Assembly (NCBI RefSeq): GCF_023898865.1
Contig: NZ_JAGSOV010000037.1
Location: 1-64,000 of the forward strand
Direction of reading: 5' to 3'
DNA from: Pseudonocardia humida
GTDB taxonomy: Bacteria; Actinomycetota; Actinomycetes; Mycobacteriales; Pseudonocardiaceae
Length of the DNA: 64,000 nucleotides
Below the pieces are notes generated by a model. It did not search any database and was not told the DNA's origin. It saw nothing but the letters and a program-made list of their open reading frames with translations. The position numbers and the translations under genes are program-made. Shown piece after piece: positions 1 to 11,146 of this stretch; the stretch's first letter is position 1, and each line of letters opens with the position of its first letter.

Positions 1-177
1 CCGGCCGGCCCGGCCGCCCCGGCCGGCCCGGCCGGCCCGGCCGACGCGGCCGGCGTGGTCCCGGCGGCGAACCCCGAGGGGACCGTCGTCGAGGGCGCCG
101 GCGGGGCGGCGCGGCGGAGGGCGGCCCCGCGCCCACCACCCGCCACGCCCACCGCGCCGCCCGACCCCACCGGGTAG
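1..177 (+). CDS. C-terminal end of an unidentified protein (partial)
   Basis: Frame 1 is open from the window edge to a TAG at 175-177. It encodes about 58 residues of low-complexity Ala/Pro/Gly sequence, starting with Pro-Ala-Gly repeats and ending in a Pro-rich tail. Third positions are almost all G or C, as expected for coding DNA here. The tail would suit a secreted or membrane protein with a disordered end, but no domain is visible, so no function can be given. The downstream ABC ATPase is on the same strand 34 bp away and could share its transcript. Confidence 0.4.
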   Translation, partial: PAGPAAPAGPAGPADAAGVVPAANPEGTVVEGAGGAARRRAAPRPPPATPTAPPDPTG

Positions 178-211
178 GGAGCGCCCCACCCCGGGTCGGG
201 GGCCGGGCGGA

Positions 212-1017
<806 letters not shown>

Positions 1018-1018
<1 letters not shown>

Positions 1019-2922
1019 TGCTCGGGTTGAGCCGGGCCACGTTCCGGCAGCGCTGGCCGCTGTTCGTCGGGGCCGCCCTGACCGTCTGCATCGGGGTCGC
1101 GCTGGTGCAGTCCTCGCTGCTGGTGCTGATCTCCGCGGCCACCCTGCCGGTGCCAGCCGGGCTCGCCCCGGCCGCCCGCGCCGCGTTCGTCGAGGGCAGC
1201 ACGACCGCGGTCACGCTCAGCGCGCTGACCCTGGCGTTCTCGGCGTTCCTCGCGGTGTTCATCGTGTCCTCGACGTTCGCGTTCACCGTGGCCCAGCGCC
1301 GCCCGGAGCTGGCGCTGCTGCGGCTGGTCGGGGCCGGGCGGGGCGCCATGCGGCGGCTGCTGGTCGGCGAGGCCGTGCTGCTCGCGATCATCGGCACGGC
1401 CGCCGGGATCCCGGTCGGGCTGGCCGCGACCCGGTTCCAGTCGGGCCTGCTGGTCGGGCTGGGCATGGTGCCCGACGGCTTCAACGGCGAGTGGCGCAGC
1501 TGGATCCTCGGGGTGAGCGCGGGCGTCGGGATCGGCGTCTCGCTGGCCGGCGTGCTGGTCGCGGCCCGGCGGGCCGGCCGGGTGCGGCCACTGGAGGCCC
1601 TGCGCGACACCGGCGACTCGGCCCGGGTGATGACCGCGACCCGCTGGGTGGCCGGGCTGCTGTTCCTGGCCGGCGGTATCGCGCTCGTCATCCTGACGCC
1701 GATCGGCGGCGCCGCGGGCGGCCAGGCCCTCGGCGGCAACGCGGCGCTGTGCCTGGCGGTGGCGCTCAGCGCGCTGAGCCCGCTGCTGGTGCCCGTCGTG
1801 GCCCGGCTGATCCCCGTGCGCGGGCCGGTCGGCGAGCTGGCCGTGGCCGCGCTGGGCGACGGCGTGCGCCGCTCCGCGGCGACCGCCGCTCCGGTGATCG
1901 TGCTGGTCGGGCTGGTGCTGGCGCAGGCGACGATGCTGACCTCCACGACCGCGGCCGGCGCGGCCGAGCAGCGCCGCGCGACCGCGGGCGACCTCGTGCT
2001 CGACGCCACCGGCCCCGTCGGCGGCGACGTCACCGACCTGCCCGGCGTGGCGTGGGCGTCCACCGAGGTCGTGCTGCCGCTCACCGTCAGCTGGGGCTCC
2101 GGCGACGACGTCGAGCGCGAGGACGGGCAGGCGCTGGTCGTCGACCCGGCCGCCTACGCGACCGCCCACCCGGGCCGCGAGGCCGTCGAGGCGCTGCGCG
2201 GCGGACGGGTCGCGGTGGCCGGCCCCGGCGCGGGCGCCGGCTCGCCGGGCGACACCGTCGGCGTCCTGGTCGGCGGGAGCGACCTGGGCCCGCTGCCGAT
2301 CGTCGCCGGTGTGCCCGACGCCATCGGCGGCGGCGCCGACCTGCTGCTGACCGCCGACGCGGTGCCCGCCGCGGAACTGGCCGCTGCCCCGTCGCGCACG
2401 GTGGTGGCGCTGGCCCCCGACGCCGACCGCGACCGGGTGCTGGCCGCGCTGGCCGCCCTCGGCACGGTCTCCACAGTGCCGGACTGGATCGCCGCCGACA
2501 CCGCCGCCCGCGAGACGACCACCGTCGCCGTGTTCACCGTGATCATGGGCCTGGGCGGGCTGTACGCGCTGATCGGCGTGGTGAACGCGGTCGTCGTCGG
2601 GGCGGCCCCGCGACCGGCGGAGTTCGCCACCGCCCGGCTGTCCGGCCTGACCCGCCGCCAGGTGCTGCGCGCCGCGCTGCTGGAGTCGGCCGCGGTGACC
2701 ACCGTCGGGCTGCTGCTCGGCGGGCTGGCCGCCGGCGGGTCGTTCATCGCGGTGCTCGCCCTCACCGCGACGATGACGGGGGTGGCGACCCTCGCCGTGC
2801 CGTGGGCGCTGATCGGCCTGCTGGCCGGCGGCCTCTACCTGGTCACCGCGGTCACCAGCGCCCTGGCCACCTGGTCGGGCACCCGCCGCGCCCCCGTCTC
2901 CCTCCTCGGCGCCACCACCTGA
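1018..2922 (+). CDS. FtsX-like permease of the same ABC transporter
   Basis: A 634-residue membrane protein with the two-copy FtsX layout. An N-terminal helix lies near residues 15-40. A first membrane core of about three helices covers residues 60-200 and a second group of helices follows around 215-310. A large extracytoplasmic Ala/Gly/Asp-rich stretch spans about 315-490, and a second core of three helices lies at about 500-630. This single long permease probably supplies the whole membrane part. The start ATG overlaps the TGA of the ATPase gene by one base within ATGA, implying translational coupling. Function is inferred from architecture only. Confidence 0.88.
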
Positions 2923-2997
2923 CCCGCCCCCACCCCCACCCCTCGGGAGGACCTCGACCCCTTGGCGGGAGGGGGCGGGCGGGTGGGGGCGGGCCGG

Positions 2998-3003
2998 TAG
3001 CGT
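2998..3003 (+). promoter_or_regulatory. -10 element of the ABC-F gene
   Basis: TAGCGT fits the actinobacterial TANNNT -10 consensus and lies 10 nt before ATG 3014, in a short gap after the permease gene. It suggests a very short leader or leaderless mRNA and argues for ATG 3014 over the GTG at 3002, which overlaps the hexamer. Confidence 0.5.
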
Positions 3004-3013
3004 GGACTCCGAG

Positions 3014-4675
<1,662 letters not shown>

Positions 4676-4700
4676 CTCGGCCCCGCGGCCCGGGCCGGGT

Positions 4701-5681
4701 TCAGCTGCTGTCCCGCACCCGCAGCGTCGGCACCGCCCCCATCATCCCGCCGCGCAGGCGTCCGCCCACGAGCCCGAGCACGCCTTCCCCGACGGCCGCC
4801 CCGTACGCCGCGACATCGCACCCGACGGCCGTCAGCGCAGGCTCGGTCACCCCGCACACCGCCGAGTCGCCCCATACGACCACCGCCACGTCGTCGGGCA
4901 CCCGCAGCCCGAGCCGTCCGATCGCCGACAGCCCGGCCACCCCGGCCGGCCCGCCGTCGTAGACGATCGCGGTGGGGCGGTCGTCCCCGCCCAGCAGCTC
5001 TCGGGTAGCCGCGTCGACGGCCCCGCCGGTGAGGTCGGTGGCGTGCTGCCGCACGGCGATGCCCTCCGCCGCGGCGAACGCCCGCTCCCGGACGTGCACC
5101 CGGCCGAGGTGGGCCGGGCCCGATACCCATCCCACGGTGCGGTGCCCCCGCCCGACCAGGTGCTCGACGAGCGCGGTGACCCCCGCGCCGTCGTCGACGC
5201 CCACCGCCGCGAGCCCGCCGGCCAGCCCCGGGTCGCCCGCGACCAGTGCGGGCAGGTCGAGCGAGCCCAGCAGCGCCACCCGCGGGTCGTCCACCAGCAC
5301 CTCGACGACGACCACCGCGTCGACCCGCCGCTCGGACGCCCACTTGCGGTAGCCGGCCACCTCCTCGTCGACCCCGGACGCCATCCGCAGCAGCAGCACC
5401 TGCGCGTGCCGGGCCAGCACGGTCTCCATCCCGGCCACGAACTCGAGCACCGACGGCTCGCGGGTCGCCCCGCGGGCCAGGACGAGGCCGATGGTGTCGG
5501 TGCGGGCGCCGGAGAGCATCCGGGCGGCGCTGTTGGGGACCCAGTCCAGCTCCGCGGCGACCCTCAGCACCCGGGCGCGGGTGGACGCGGACACCCCGGG
5601 CTGGCCGTTGAGGGCGTAGGACACCGCGCCCTTCGACACCCCGGCCCGGCGGGCGATCTCGGTGATGGTGACCCGGGCCAC
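4701..5681 (-). CDS. LacI-family transcriptional regulator
   Basis: A 326-residue LacI/GalR regulator. The N-terminal HTH and hinge (residues 1-55) carry the family pattern IAxxAGVSxxxVSxxLN. A periplasmic-binding-protein-like effector domain follows from about 60 to 320. It is transcribed divergently from the GH36 alpha-galactosidase across a 226 bp gap containing a perfect palindrome, so it most likely represses that gene, and perhaps itself, until an alpha-galactoside or derived sugar is present. The effector is inferred from the neighbour only. Confidence 0.9.
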   Translation of the reverse strand: MARVTITEIARRAGVSKGAVSYALNGQPGVSASTRARVLRVAAELDWVPNSAARMLSGARTDTIGLVLARGATREPSVLEFVAGMETVLARHAQVLLLRMASGVDEEVAGYRKWASERRVDAVVVVEVLVDDPRVALLGSLDLPALVAGDPGLAGGLAAVGVDDGAGVTALVEHLVGRGHRTVGWVSGPAHLGRVHVRERAFAAAEGIAVRQHATDLTGGAVDAATRELLGGDDRPTAIVYDGGPAGVAGLSAIGRLGLRVPDDVAVVVWGDSAVCGVTEPALTAVGCDVAAYGAAVGEGVLGLVGGRLRGGMMGAVPTLRVRDSS

Positions 5682-5731
5682 GCGTTCCCCTTCCCCGACG
5701 ACGGGCCGCGGTGGGCAGCCCGGGACGGTAT

Positions 5732-5745
5732 CCGCTGCGCAGCGG
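5732..5745. promoter_or_regulatory. Candidate LacI-family operator
   Basis: CCGCTGCGCAGCGG is a perfect 14 bp palindrome with a central CpG, the symmetry favoured by LacI-family operators. It lies between the divergent LacI and alpha-galactosidase genes, 50 bp from the regulator start and 160 bp from the galactosidase start. Confidence 0.5.
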
Positions 5746-5907
5746 GAGCTACCCCGTCTAGGCTATCCAACGCCCGTCGGATGCGCCTTCGGCCGCATCG
5801 CCGTGACGGACGGGTACGGCGCACGGCCGGTGCCAGTGGCCCGGGTCGGAGGTTCGCCCGACCGCGACCACTAGCCCAACCGGCGCCCGGCACGGCACGG
5901 TGGACCG

Positions 5908-8079
5908 GTGCCGCTCCCCTCACCGACCTCCCCTCAACCGGGGCCGAGCGATCCGCTGCACCTGCGGGCAGGCGGGGTGTCCCTGGTGCTCGACCTGCCC
6001 GTCGTGGGGCCGCCCGTCGTCCTGCACTGGGGGACCGACCTGGGCCCGCTGGACCCCGCCGCCCTGCGCGACCTGGCAACCGGGCTGACCCCCATGGCCG
6101 GGCACAACGCCCCGGACGTCGCGGAACGGGTGGGGATGCTGCCCGAGGCCGCGACCGGCTGGGTCGGCGCGCCGGGCCTGCTCGGGCACCGCGACGGCGA
6201 CGCCTGGTCCCCGCGCTTCCGCCGCACCGGCCACCGGGTCACGCCGTCCGGTGGCGGCGAGCGGCTGCGGGTCCGGCACACCGACCCGGCCGCCGGGCTC
6301 GACCTGGACGTCGAGGTCGAGCTGTTCGCGTCGGGCCTGCTGCGCTGCCGGGCCGAGGTGCGCAACACCGGCGCCGGCCCGTACGCGCTGGAGCGGCTCG
6401 ACCTCGCGCTCCCGGTGCCGCCGGTCGCCGCCGAGGTCCTCGACCAGGCCGGGCGGTGGTCGCGGGAGCGGGCGCCGCAGCGCCGCCCGCTCACCGTCGG
6501 GGTCCACCTGCGGGAGAACCGGCGCGGGCGCACCGGGCCGGACGCGGCCACCGTGCTGTTCGCCGGGGAGGCGGGGTTCCGGTTCGGCGCCGGCGAGGTG
6601 TGGGGGCTGCACGTCGGCTGGAGCGGCAACCACCGCTCCGCTGTGGAGCGCACGGCGACCGGGGACACCCTGCTCAGCGGCGGCGAGCTGCTGCTGCCCG
6701 GCGAGGTCGTGCTCGGGCCGGGCGAGGGCTACGTCGGGCCGTGGCTCTACGCCACCCACGGCGACGGCCTGGACGAGGCCGCCGCCCGCGTGCACGAGTA
6801 CCTGCGGGCCCGCCCGGGCCACCCGCGCTCGCCGCGCCCGGTCGTGCTCAACACGTGGGAGGCCGTCTACTTCGACCACGACCTCGACCGGCTGCTGCGC
6901 CTGGCCGAGGTGGCCGCCGAGCTGGGCGTGGAGCGATACGTCCTCGACGACGGCTGGTTCATGGGCCGCCGCGACGACACCGCCGGCCTGGGCGACTGGT
7001 ACGTCGACCCGACGGTCTGGCCGGACGGCCTGCACCCGCTCGTCGACCGGGTCCGGGCGCTCGGGATGCAGTTCGGGCTGTGGGTGGAGCCGGAGATGGT
7101 CAACCCCGACTCCCGGCTGGCCCGCGAGCACCCGGACTGGATCCTGCAGACGGGCGGGCGGCTGCCGGTGCCGTCGCGCCACCAGCAGGTGCTCGACGTG
7201 GCCCGCCCCGAGGTGCACACCTACCTGCTGGAACGGCTGTCCGCGCTGGTCGCGGAGTACGACCTGGCCTACCTGAAGTGGGACCACAACCGCGACCTCG
7301 TCGACGCCGGTTCCACCGCCACCCACCGGGCCGGGGTGCACGCCCAGACGCTGGCGGTCTACCGGCTGCTCGACGAGCTGCGCGCCGCGCACCCCGGCCT
7401 GGAGATCGAGTCGTGCTCGTCCGGCGGGGCCCGCGCCGACCTGGGCGTCCTGCAGCGCACCGACCGGATCTGGGCCAGCGACTGCATCGACCCCCACGAG
7501 CGCCAGCGGATCCTGCGCTGGACCGGTCAGCTGCTGCCGCCCGAGCTGGTCGGCAGCCACGTCGGCAGCCCGGTCTCGCACTCCACCGGGCGCGCCCACG
7601 ACCTGTCGTTCCGCGGGGCGACGGCGCTGTTCGGCTCGTTCGGGATCGAGTGGGACGTCACCGGCTGCTCCGCGGCGGAGCTGGCCGAGCTGGCGGGGTG
7701 GGTGGCGCTGGCGAAGCGGTTCCGCCCGCTGCTGCACGGCGGGCGCACGGTGCGCGTCGACCACCCCGACCCGGCGCTGTGGGCGCACGGGGTGGTGGCG
7801 CCGGACCGGTCCGCGGCGCTGTTCGCGTTCGTGATGATGGAGCGGCCGCTGACCTGGCCGCCCGGACCGGTCCGGCTGCCCGGCCTCGACCCCGACGCCG
7901 CCTACCGGCTGGTCCCGGTCGGGCCCGGCGCCGGTAGCGAGCCGATCTCCGGGCAGTCGCGGCCGTCCTGGCAGGCCGGCGGGCTGGTCCACTCCGGGCG
8001 CGTGCTGGGCGCCGTCGGGGTGCCGCCGCCCGCGCTGCACCCCGACCACGCCGCACTCGTCCACCTGGTCCGGGAGTGA
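5908..8079 (+). CDS. Alpha-galactosidase, glycoside hydrolase family 36
   Basis: This is a 723-residue GH36 enzyme that hydrolyses alpha-1,6-galactosides such as melibiose or raffinose. An N-terminal beta-sandwich (about 30-310) precedes the TIM barrel. The barrel contains the family signatures: DDGWF near 348, the nucleophile Asp in LKWDHNRD near 459, and the acid/base Asp in the WASDCID motif near 525, preceded by the CSSGGAR loop. A small C-terminal beta domain ends the protein. There is no signal peptide, so it acts in the cytoplasm on imported sugar. Length is typical of the family. The next gene starts inside its stop codon. Confidence 0.93.
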   Translation: MPLPSPTSPQPGPSDPLHLRAGGVSLVLDLPVVGPPVVLHWGTDLGPLDPAALRDLATGLTPMAGHNAPDVAERVGMLPEAATGWVGAPGLLGHRDGDAWSPRFRRTGHRVTPSGGGERLRVRHTDPAAGLDLDVEVELFASGLLRCRAEVRNTGAGPYALERLDLALPVPPVAAEVLDQAGRWSRERAPQRRPLTVGVHLRENRRGRTGPDAATVLFAGEAGFRFGAGEVWGLHVGWSGNHRSAVERTATGDTLLSGGELLLPGEVVLGPGEGYVGPWLYATHGDGLDEAAARVHEYLRARPGHPRSPRPVVLNTWEAVYFDHDLDRLLRLAEVAAELGVERYVLDDGWFMGRRDDTAGLGDWYVDPTVWPDGLHPLVDRVRALGMQFGLWVEPEMVNPDSRLAREHPDWILQTGGRLPVPSRHQQVLDVARPEVHTYLLERLSALVAEYDLAYLKWDHNRDLVDAGSTATHRAGVHAQTLAVYRLLDELRAAHPGLEIESCSSGGARADLGVLQRTDRIWASDCIDPHERQRILRWTGQLLPPELVGSHVGSPVSHSTGRAHDLSFRGATALFGSFGIEWDVTGCSAAELAELAGWVALAKRFRPLLHGGRTVRVDHPDPALWAHGVVAPDRSAALFAFVMMERPLTWPPGPVRLPGLDPDAAYRLVPVGPGAGSEPISGQSRPSWQAGGLVHSGRVLGAVGVPPPALHPDHAALVHLVRE

Positions 8080-8672
8080 GCTCCACCGCCACGGGCGTCG
8101 AGCTCGCGCACGGCACGCGGGCGGTGGTGCTGTTGGAGGGCGAGAGCGACCGGGCCGCGCTGCTGGCCCTGGCCGTCCTCCGCGGCCGCGACCTGGCCGC
8201 GGAGGGCGTCGCCGTGCTGGCCATGGGCGGTATCACCAACATCGGGCACTTCCTGGACCGGTTCGGCCCCACCGGCTGCGGGATCACCGTGGCCGGGCTG
8301 TGCGACGCGGGCGAGGAGCGCCACGTCCGCCGGCACCTGGCGCGGACCGGCCTGGGCACGCCGACCAGCCGCACGCAGGTCGAGGGGCTGGGCTTCTTCG
8401 TCTGCGACACCGACCTGGAGGACGAGCTGATCAGGGCACTCGGCGTGGCCGCGGTGGAGCGGGTGGTGGCCGCCGAGGGCGAGCTCGGCGCGCTGCGGAC
8501 GCTGCGCCACCAGCCCGCCCAGCGCGAGCGGTCGGCGGCGGCGCAGCTGCACCGGTTCCTGGGCAGCCGCGGCGGCCGCAAGATCCACTACGCCCGGCTG
8601 CTGGTGGAGGCGCTGGCCCCGGACCGGGTCCCCCGCCCCCTCGACGCCGTGCTGGAACGGGTCCGGACGTGA
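8076..8672 (+). CDS. Stand-alone TOPRIM domain protein (OLD-type)
   Basis: A 198-residue protein made almost only of a TOPRIM fold. The acidic residue is in VLLEGESDRAALL (near 20), a central GLCDAGEE follows (near 72), and a CDTDLEDEL motif near 110 resembles the OLD-nuclease TOPRIM half. The C-terminal part is helical and basic. OLD enzymes pair such a domain with an ABC ATPase, but none is fused or adjacent, so activity as a nuclease or as a nucleotidyl-hydrolase regulator is undecided. GTG 8076 overlaps the galactosidase TGA (GTGA), implying translational coupling to a sugar gene, which is an odd partnership. Confidence 0.75.
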   Translation: MSSTATGVELAHGTRAVVLLEGESDRAALLALAVLRGRDLAAEGVAVLAMGGITNIGHFLDRFGPTGCGITVAGLCDAGEERHVRRHLARTGLGTPTSRTQVEGLGFFVCDTDLEDELIRALGVAAVERVVAAEGELGALRTLRHQPAQRERSAAAQLHRFLGSRGGRKIHYARLLVEALAPDRVPRPLDAVLERVRT

Positions 8673-8675
8673 CGA

Positions 8676-8719
8676 ACGGGGCGGCGCCGCCGGCCTGGTG
8701 GCCGGTCGCACCGCCCCGT
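8676..8719. terminator. Bidirectional hairpin between convergent genes
   Basis: ACGGGGCGG at 8676-8684 pairs perfectly with CCGCCCCGT at 8711-8719. A nested CCGGCC-TGGT-GGCCGG hairpin sits inside. It lies 4 bp after the TOPRIM stop and faces the convergent HesB-like gene, so it can end both transcripts. There is no U tract, which is usual in this GC range. Confidence 0.6.
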
Positions 8720-8792
8720 CGGACGTGGGCTCGGGAGTCGGAGTCGGGCGGACTACTCGGGTCGTTCGGCTCGGTGGGCCCGGATCACACCG

Positions 8793-9101
8793 CTACGCCA
8801 GGGACCCGGCCTGCTGCTGGCCGATGGCGAAGCGCAGCTCCTCCTGGCCGTCGTCGGTCGGGACCGGCTGGACGTCGAGGATCTTGTCGTCGAGCACCTC
8901 GGCGGCCAGCGGCTCCAGGAAGACGGCCACGCCGTCGCCCGAGAGGACGACGTCGTCGGCGTCGGGACGCCCGGCCAGCGAGAGCTCCAGGCCCTCGTCC
9001 GGGTCCGGTGCCGCGATCCGGAGGCCGCCCCCGTCGAGCAGCTCCGCATCGGTGGTCAAGGACTTGATGGCCTCTGCCGCGGTATCGGTGATTGCCAACA
9101 T
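8793..9101 (-). CDS. HesB/IscA-like protein lacking cysteines
   Basis: A 102-residue protein starting MLAITDTAAEAIKSL, the typical opening of A-type iron-sulfur carrier (HesB/IscA) folds, followed by the matching beta-strand pattern. It contains no cysteine at all, so it cannot bind a cluster through the three Cys used by IscA/SufA. In actinobacteria such proteins are often labelled Fe-S biosynthesis proteins on fold alone. ATG 9101 is preferred because a TACCGT -10 hexamer lies 8 nt upstream, giving a leaderless mRNA. The role is unknown. Confidence 0.75.
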   Translation of the reverse strand: MLAITDTAAEAIKSLTTDAELLDGGGLRIAAPDPDEGLELSLAGRPDADDVVLSGDGVAVFLEPLAAEVLDDKILDVQPVPTDDGQEELRFAIGQQQAGSLA

Positions 9102-9109
9102 GGGCCTCA

Positions 9110-9115
9110 ACGGTA
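9110..9115 (-). promoter_or_regulatory. -10 element, leaderless promoter of the HesB-like gene
   Basis: Read on the minus strand this is TACCGT, followed by exactly 8 nt and then ATG 9101. Confidence 0.55.
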
Positions 9116-9228
9116 GGCGAGCCCCGCCGGCCCCGCAGCGCGTGAGGCCGCCGGGCCGACGGGTGGGGCCCTGTGCGCGATGGGCGGCGCCCCCGCGCGC
9201 CGGACGAACGGCGTGCTCCGAACGGCGG

Positions 9229-10050
9229 CTACCCGAACGTGTCCGGATCGGGGCCGCGCCGGGTGCCGGTGTCCAGCGCGTCGATCGCGGCCACGTCCTG
9301 CGCGGAGAGCTCGAAGTCGAACACGTCGATGTTCTCCGCGATGCGGGCCGGCGTCGCCGACTTCGGGAACACGATGTTGCCCAGCTGGACGTGCCAGCGC
9401 AGCACCACCTGGGCCGGGGTCTTGCCGTGGCGGGCGGCCATGTCGGCCAGCACCGGCTCGTCGAGCAGGTCGCCGCCCTGGAACAGCGGGCTCCACGCCT
9501 CCGTCGCGATGGCGTTCTCCCGGTGGTAGGCGCGCAGCTCGGCCTGCCGCAGCCGCGGGTGCAGCTCGATCTGGTTGACCGCGGGCACGGTGCCGGTCTC
9601 CTCCGCGAGCCGCTGCAGGTGCGGCACCTGGAAGTTCGACACCCCGATCGCACGCGCGCGACCGTCGGCGAGCAGCTGCTCCAGGCCCTTCCACGCCTGC
9701 ACGTACTGGTCGTGCCGCGGGCGCGGCCAGTGGATGAGGAACAGGTCCACGTGGTCGGTGCCCAGGCGCTTGAGGCTCTCCTCGAGCGCAGGCACCGGGT
9801 CGCCGTGGCGGCTGTTGTCCAGCTTCGTGGTGATGAAGACCTCGTCGCGCGACAGCCCGGACTCCCGGACCGCCTGCCCCACCCCTTCCTCGTTGCGGTA
9901 CCCCTGCGCGGTGTCGATGTGGCGGTAGCCGGCCTCGAACGCGGTGCGCACGATCTCGGCCGTGCGCTCCGGCGGGATCTGGAACACGCCGAAGCCGAAC
10001 TGGGGGATCTCGACGCCGTTGTTCAGACGGACGTTCGGAACGTCGACCAT
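9229..10050 (-). CDS. Aldo/keto reductase (2,5-diketo-D-gluconate reductase type)
   Basis: A 273-residue NADPH-dependent aldo/keto reductase of the AKR5/DkgA-like group that reduces aldehydes or ketones to alcohols. The catalytic tetrad is intact: Asp46 and Tyr51 in HIDTAQGYRNE, Lys76 in FITTKLDNS and His107 in LFLIHWPRP. The cofactor-binding region with GVSNF and VFPKSATPARI is also present. Length is normal. It stands alone between the HesB-like gene and the patatin gene on the same strand, with no sign of an operon that would reveal the substrate. Confidence 0.9.
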   Translation of the reverse strand: MVDVPNVRLNNGVEIPQFGFGVFQIPPERTAEIVRTAFEAGYRHIDTAQGYRNEEGVGQAVRESGLSRDEVFITTKLDNSRHGDPVPALEESLKRLGTDHVDLFLIHWPRPRHDQYVQAWKGLEQLLADGRARAIGVSNFQVPHLQRLAEETGTVPAVNQIELHPRLRQAELRAYHRENAIATEAWSPLFQGGDLLDEPVLADMAARHGKTPAQVVLRWHVQLGNIVFPKSATPARIAENIDVFDFELSAQDVAAIDALDTGTRRGPDPDTFG

Positions 10051-10096
10051 GACCGGGGTCGTACCCGGAGATCGGGTCCGGCAAAAGTGCCCCCGG

Positions 10097-10936
10097 TCAG
10101 GACCGCCAGATCCGGTCGAACTCCGCCACGGCCGCGGCGGCCTGGGCGCGCCCGGCGCGGGCGGCGGCGGCCCGGCGCGCGGGGTCGAGCACGTTGCGCC
10201 CGATGGCCCGGGTGGCGGCCTGGTCGGGCGAGGCCACGACGACCCGCGCCCCGGCCGCGCGCAGGGCCGCCGCCTGCCGGGCCACCCCGCCGCCCGCGGA
10301 CAGCCCGCGGGCCTGCGGGGCCAGCACGGCCACCCGCCCGTGGTCGGCGGCCAGGTCGAGGTTGACCGGGGAGCGCACCCCGCCGTCGATCATCCGGCGC
10401 CCGCCCGCGGTCACCGGCGGCCACACGCCGGGCACGGCGCAGCTGGCCGCGACGGCGTGCACCAGCGGCACGCCGAAGTCCTTGTCGAGCACCAGGAACT
10501 CCCCGGTCCGCGCGTCGACGGCGGTGACGCGCAGCGCGCGCTCGGGCCACTCGTGCACGGGCAGCCGGTTCGCGATCACCGCGATCCGCTCGGCCTCGGG
10601 GACGGTGCGGCTGCGCAGCGCGACCCCACCGATCCGCGCGCGCACCTGCTGGGGGTCGCGCGGGCCGACGACGGCCAACGCGAAGCGGGCCAGGGTGGCC
10701 CGGCCGAGGCGGGCGGCGATCTCGCCGGTCGGGTCGACCAGCTGCGCGGCGTAGCGCTCCTCGACGTCGACGCCGGTGGCGATCTGGGCGCCGACGACCG
10801 AGCCCGCGGAGGTGCCGACGACCAGGTCGGCGGTGGTCAGGTCGACGCCGTGCTCGGCCAGGCCGGCCAGCATGCCCAGCTCCCAGGCGATCCCGGTGAT
10901 GCCGCCGCCGCCGAGCACCAGCGCTGTGTCCCCCAC
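10097..10936 (-). CDS. Patatin-like phospholipase family protein
   Basis: A patatin-family acyl hydrolase with the Ser-Asp dyad. The oxyanion motif LGGGGITGIAWELG comes near the start, the nucleophile elbow is GTSAG and the aspartate sits in DGGVRSPVN. Such proteins cleave acyl chains from phospholipids or related esters; no signal peptide is seen. The start is uncertain. GTG 10936 (VGDTALVLGG) fits the conserved domain, giving 279 residues. The frame stays open to GTG 11083, but that extension crosses an AT-richer patch and a segment whose codon bias favours the opposite strand. Confidence 0.82.
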   Translation of the reverse strand: MGDTALVLGGGGITGIAWELGMLAGLAEHGVDLTTADLVVGTSAGSVVGAQIATGVDVEERYAAQLVDPTGEIAARLGRATLARFALAVVGPRDPQQVRARIGGVALRSRTVPEAERIAVIANRLPVHEWPERALRVTAVDARTGEFLVLDKDFGVPLVHAVAASCAVPGVWPPVTAGGRRMIDGGVRSPVNLDLAADHGRVAVLAPQARGLSAGGGVARQAAALRAAGARVVVASPDQAATRAIGRNVLDPARRAAAARAGRAQAAAAVAEFDRIWRS

Positions 10937-10993
10937 GGGCGCAATGATCGCCTGCGCGGCGGAGCGCGACAACTTCCCATATCTAGACGTTGA

Positions 10994-11146
10994 CAAGATG
11001 CCGGTCGGGGCGATCTCGTCGACGCGGTCGTCTACTACGCCCGCGAGGTCGTCGCCCGGCTCGGGGCGCTCGGCTACGGACACCGCGACGCGCCGGCCGA
11101 GCTGCTTCCCGCTGCGCCCGGCCCCGAGCGCCTGGTCTACGCGCTC
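10994..11146 (+). pseudogene. Coding-like remnant on the plus strand
   Basis: Between two minus-strand genes, the plus frame opened after a TGA at 10991-10993 reads about 50 residues containing DLVDAVVYYAREVV. Its G-rich first and C/G third positions are typical of real genes here. It has no start codon of its own and runs into the antisense of the FAD oxidase end. This looks like a fragment of a lost gene; the family is not recognised. Confidence 0.3.

Noticed and set aside
1..45. CCGGCC-rich repeat at the left edge considered as a structural repeat
   Set aside because: It reads in frame as Pro-Ala-Gly codons of a protein tail and needs no other explanation.
5043..7937. 964-codon plus frame overlapping the LacI and galactosidase genes
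   Set aside because: It is the wrong frame relative to the conserved motifs, with Arg/Pro-rich nonsense sequence.
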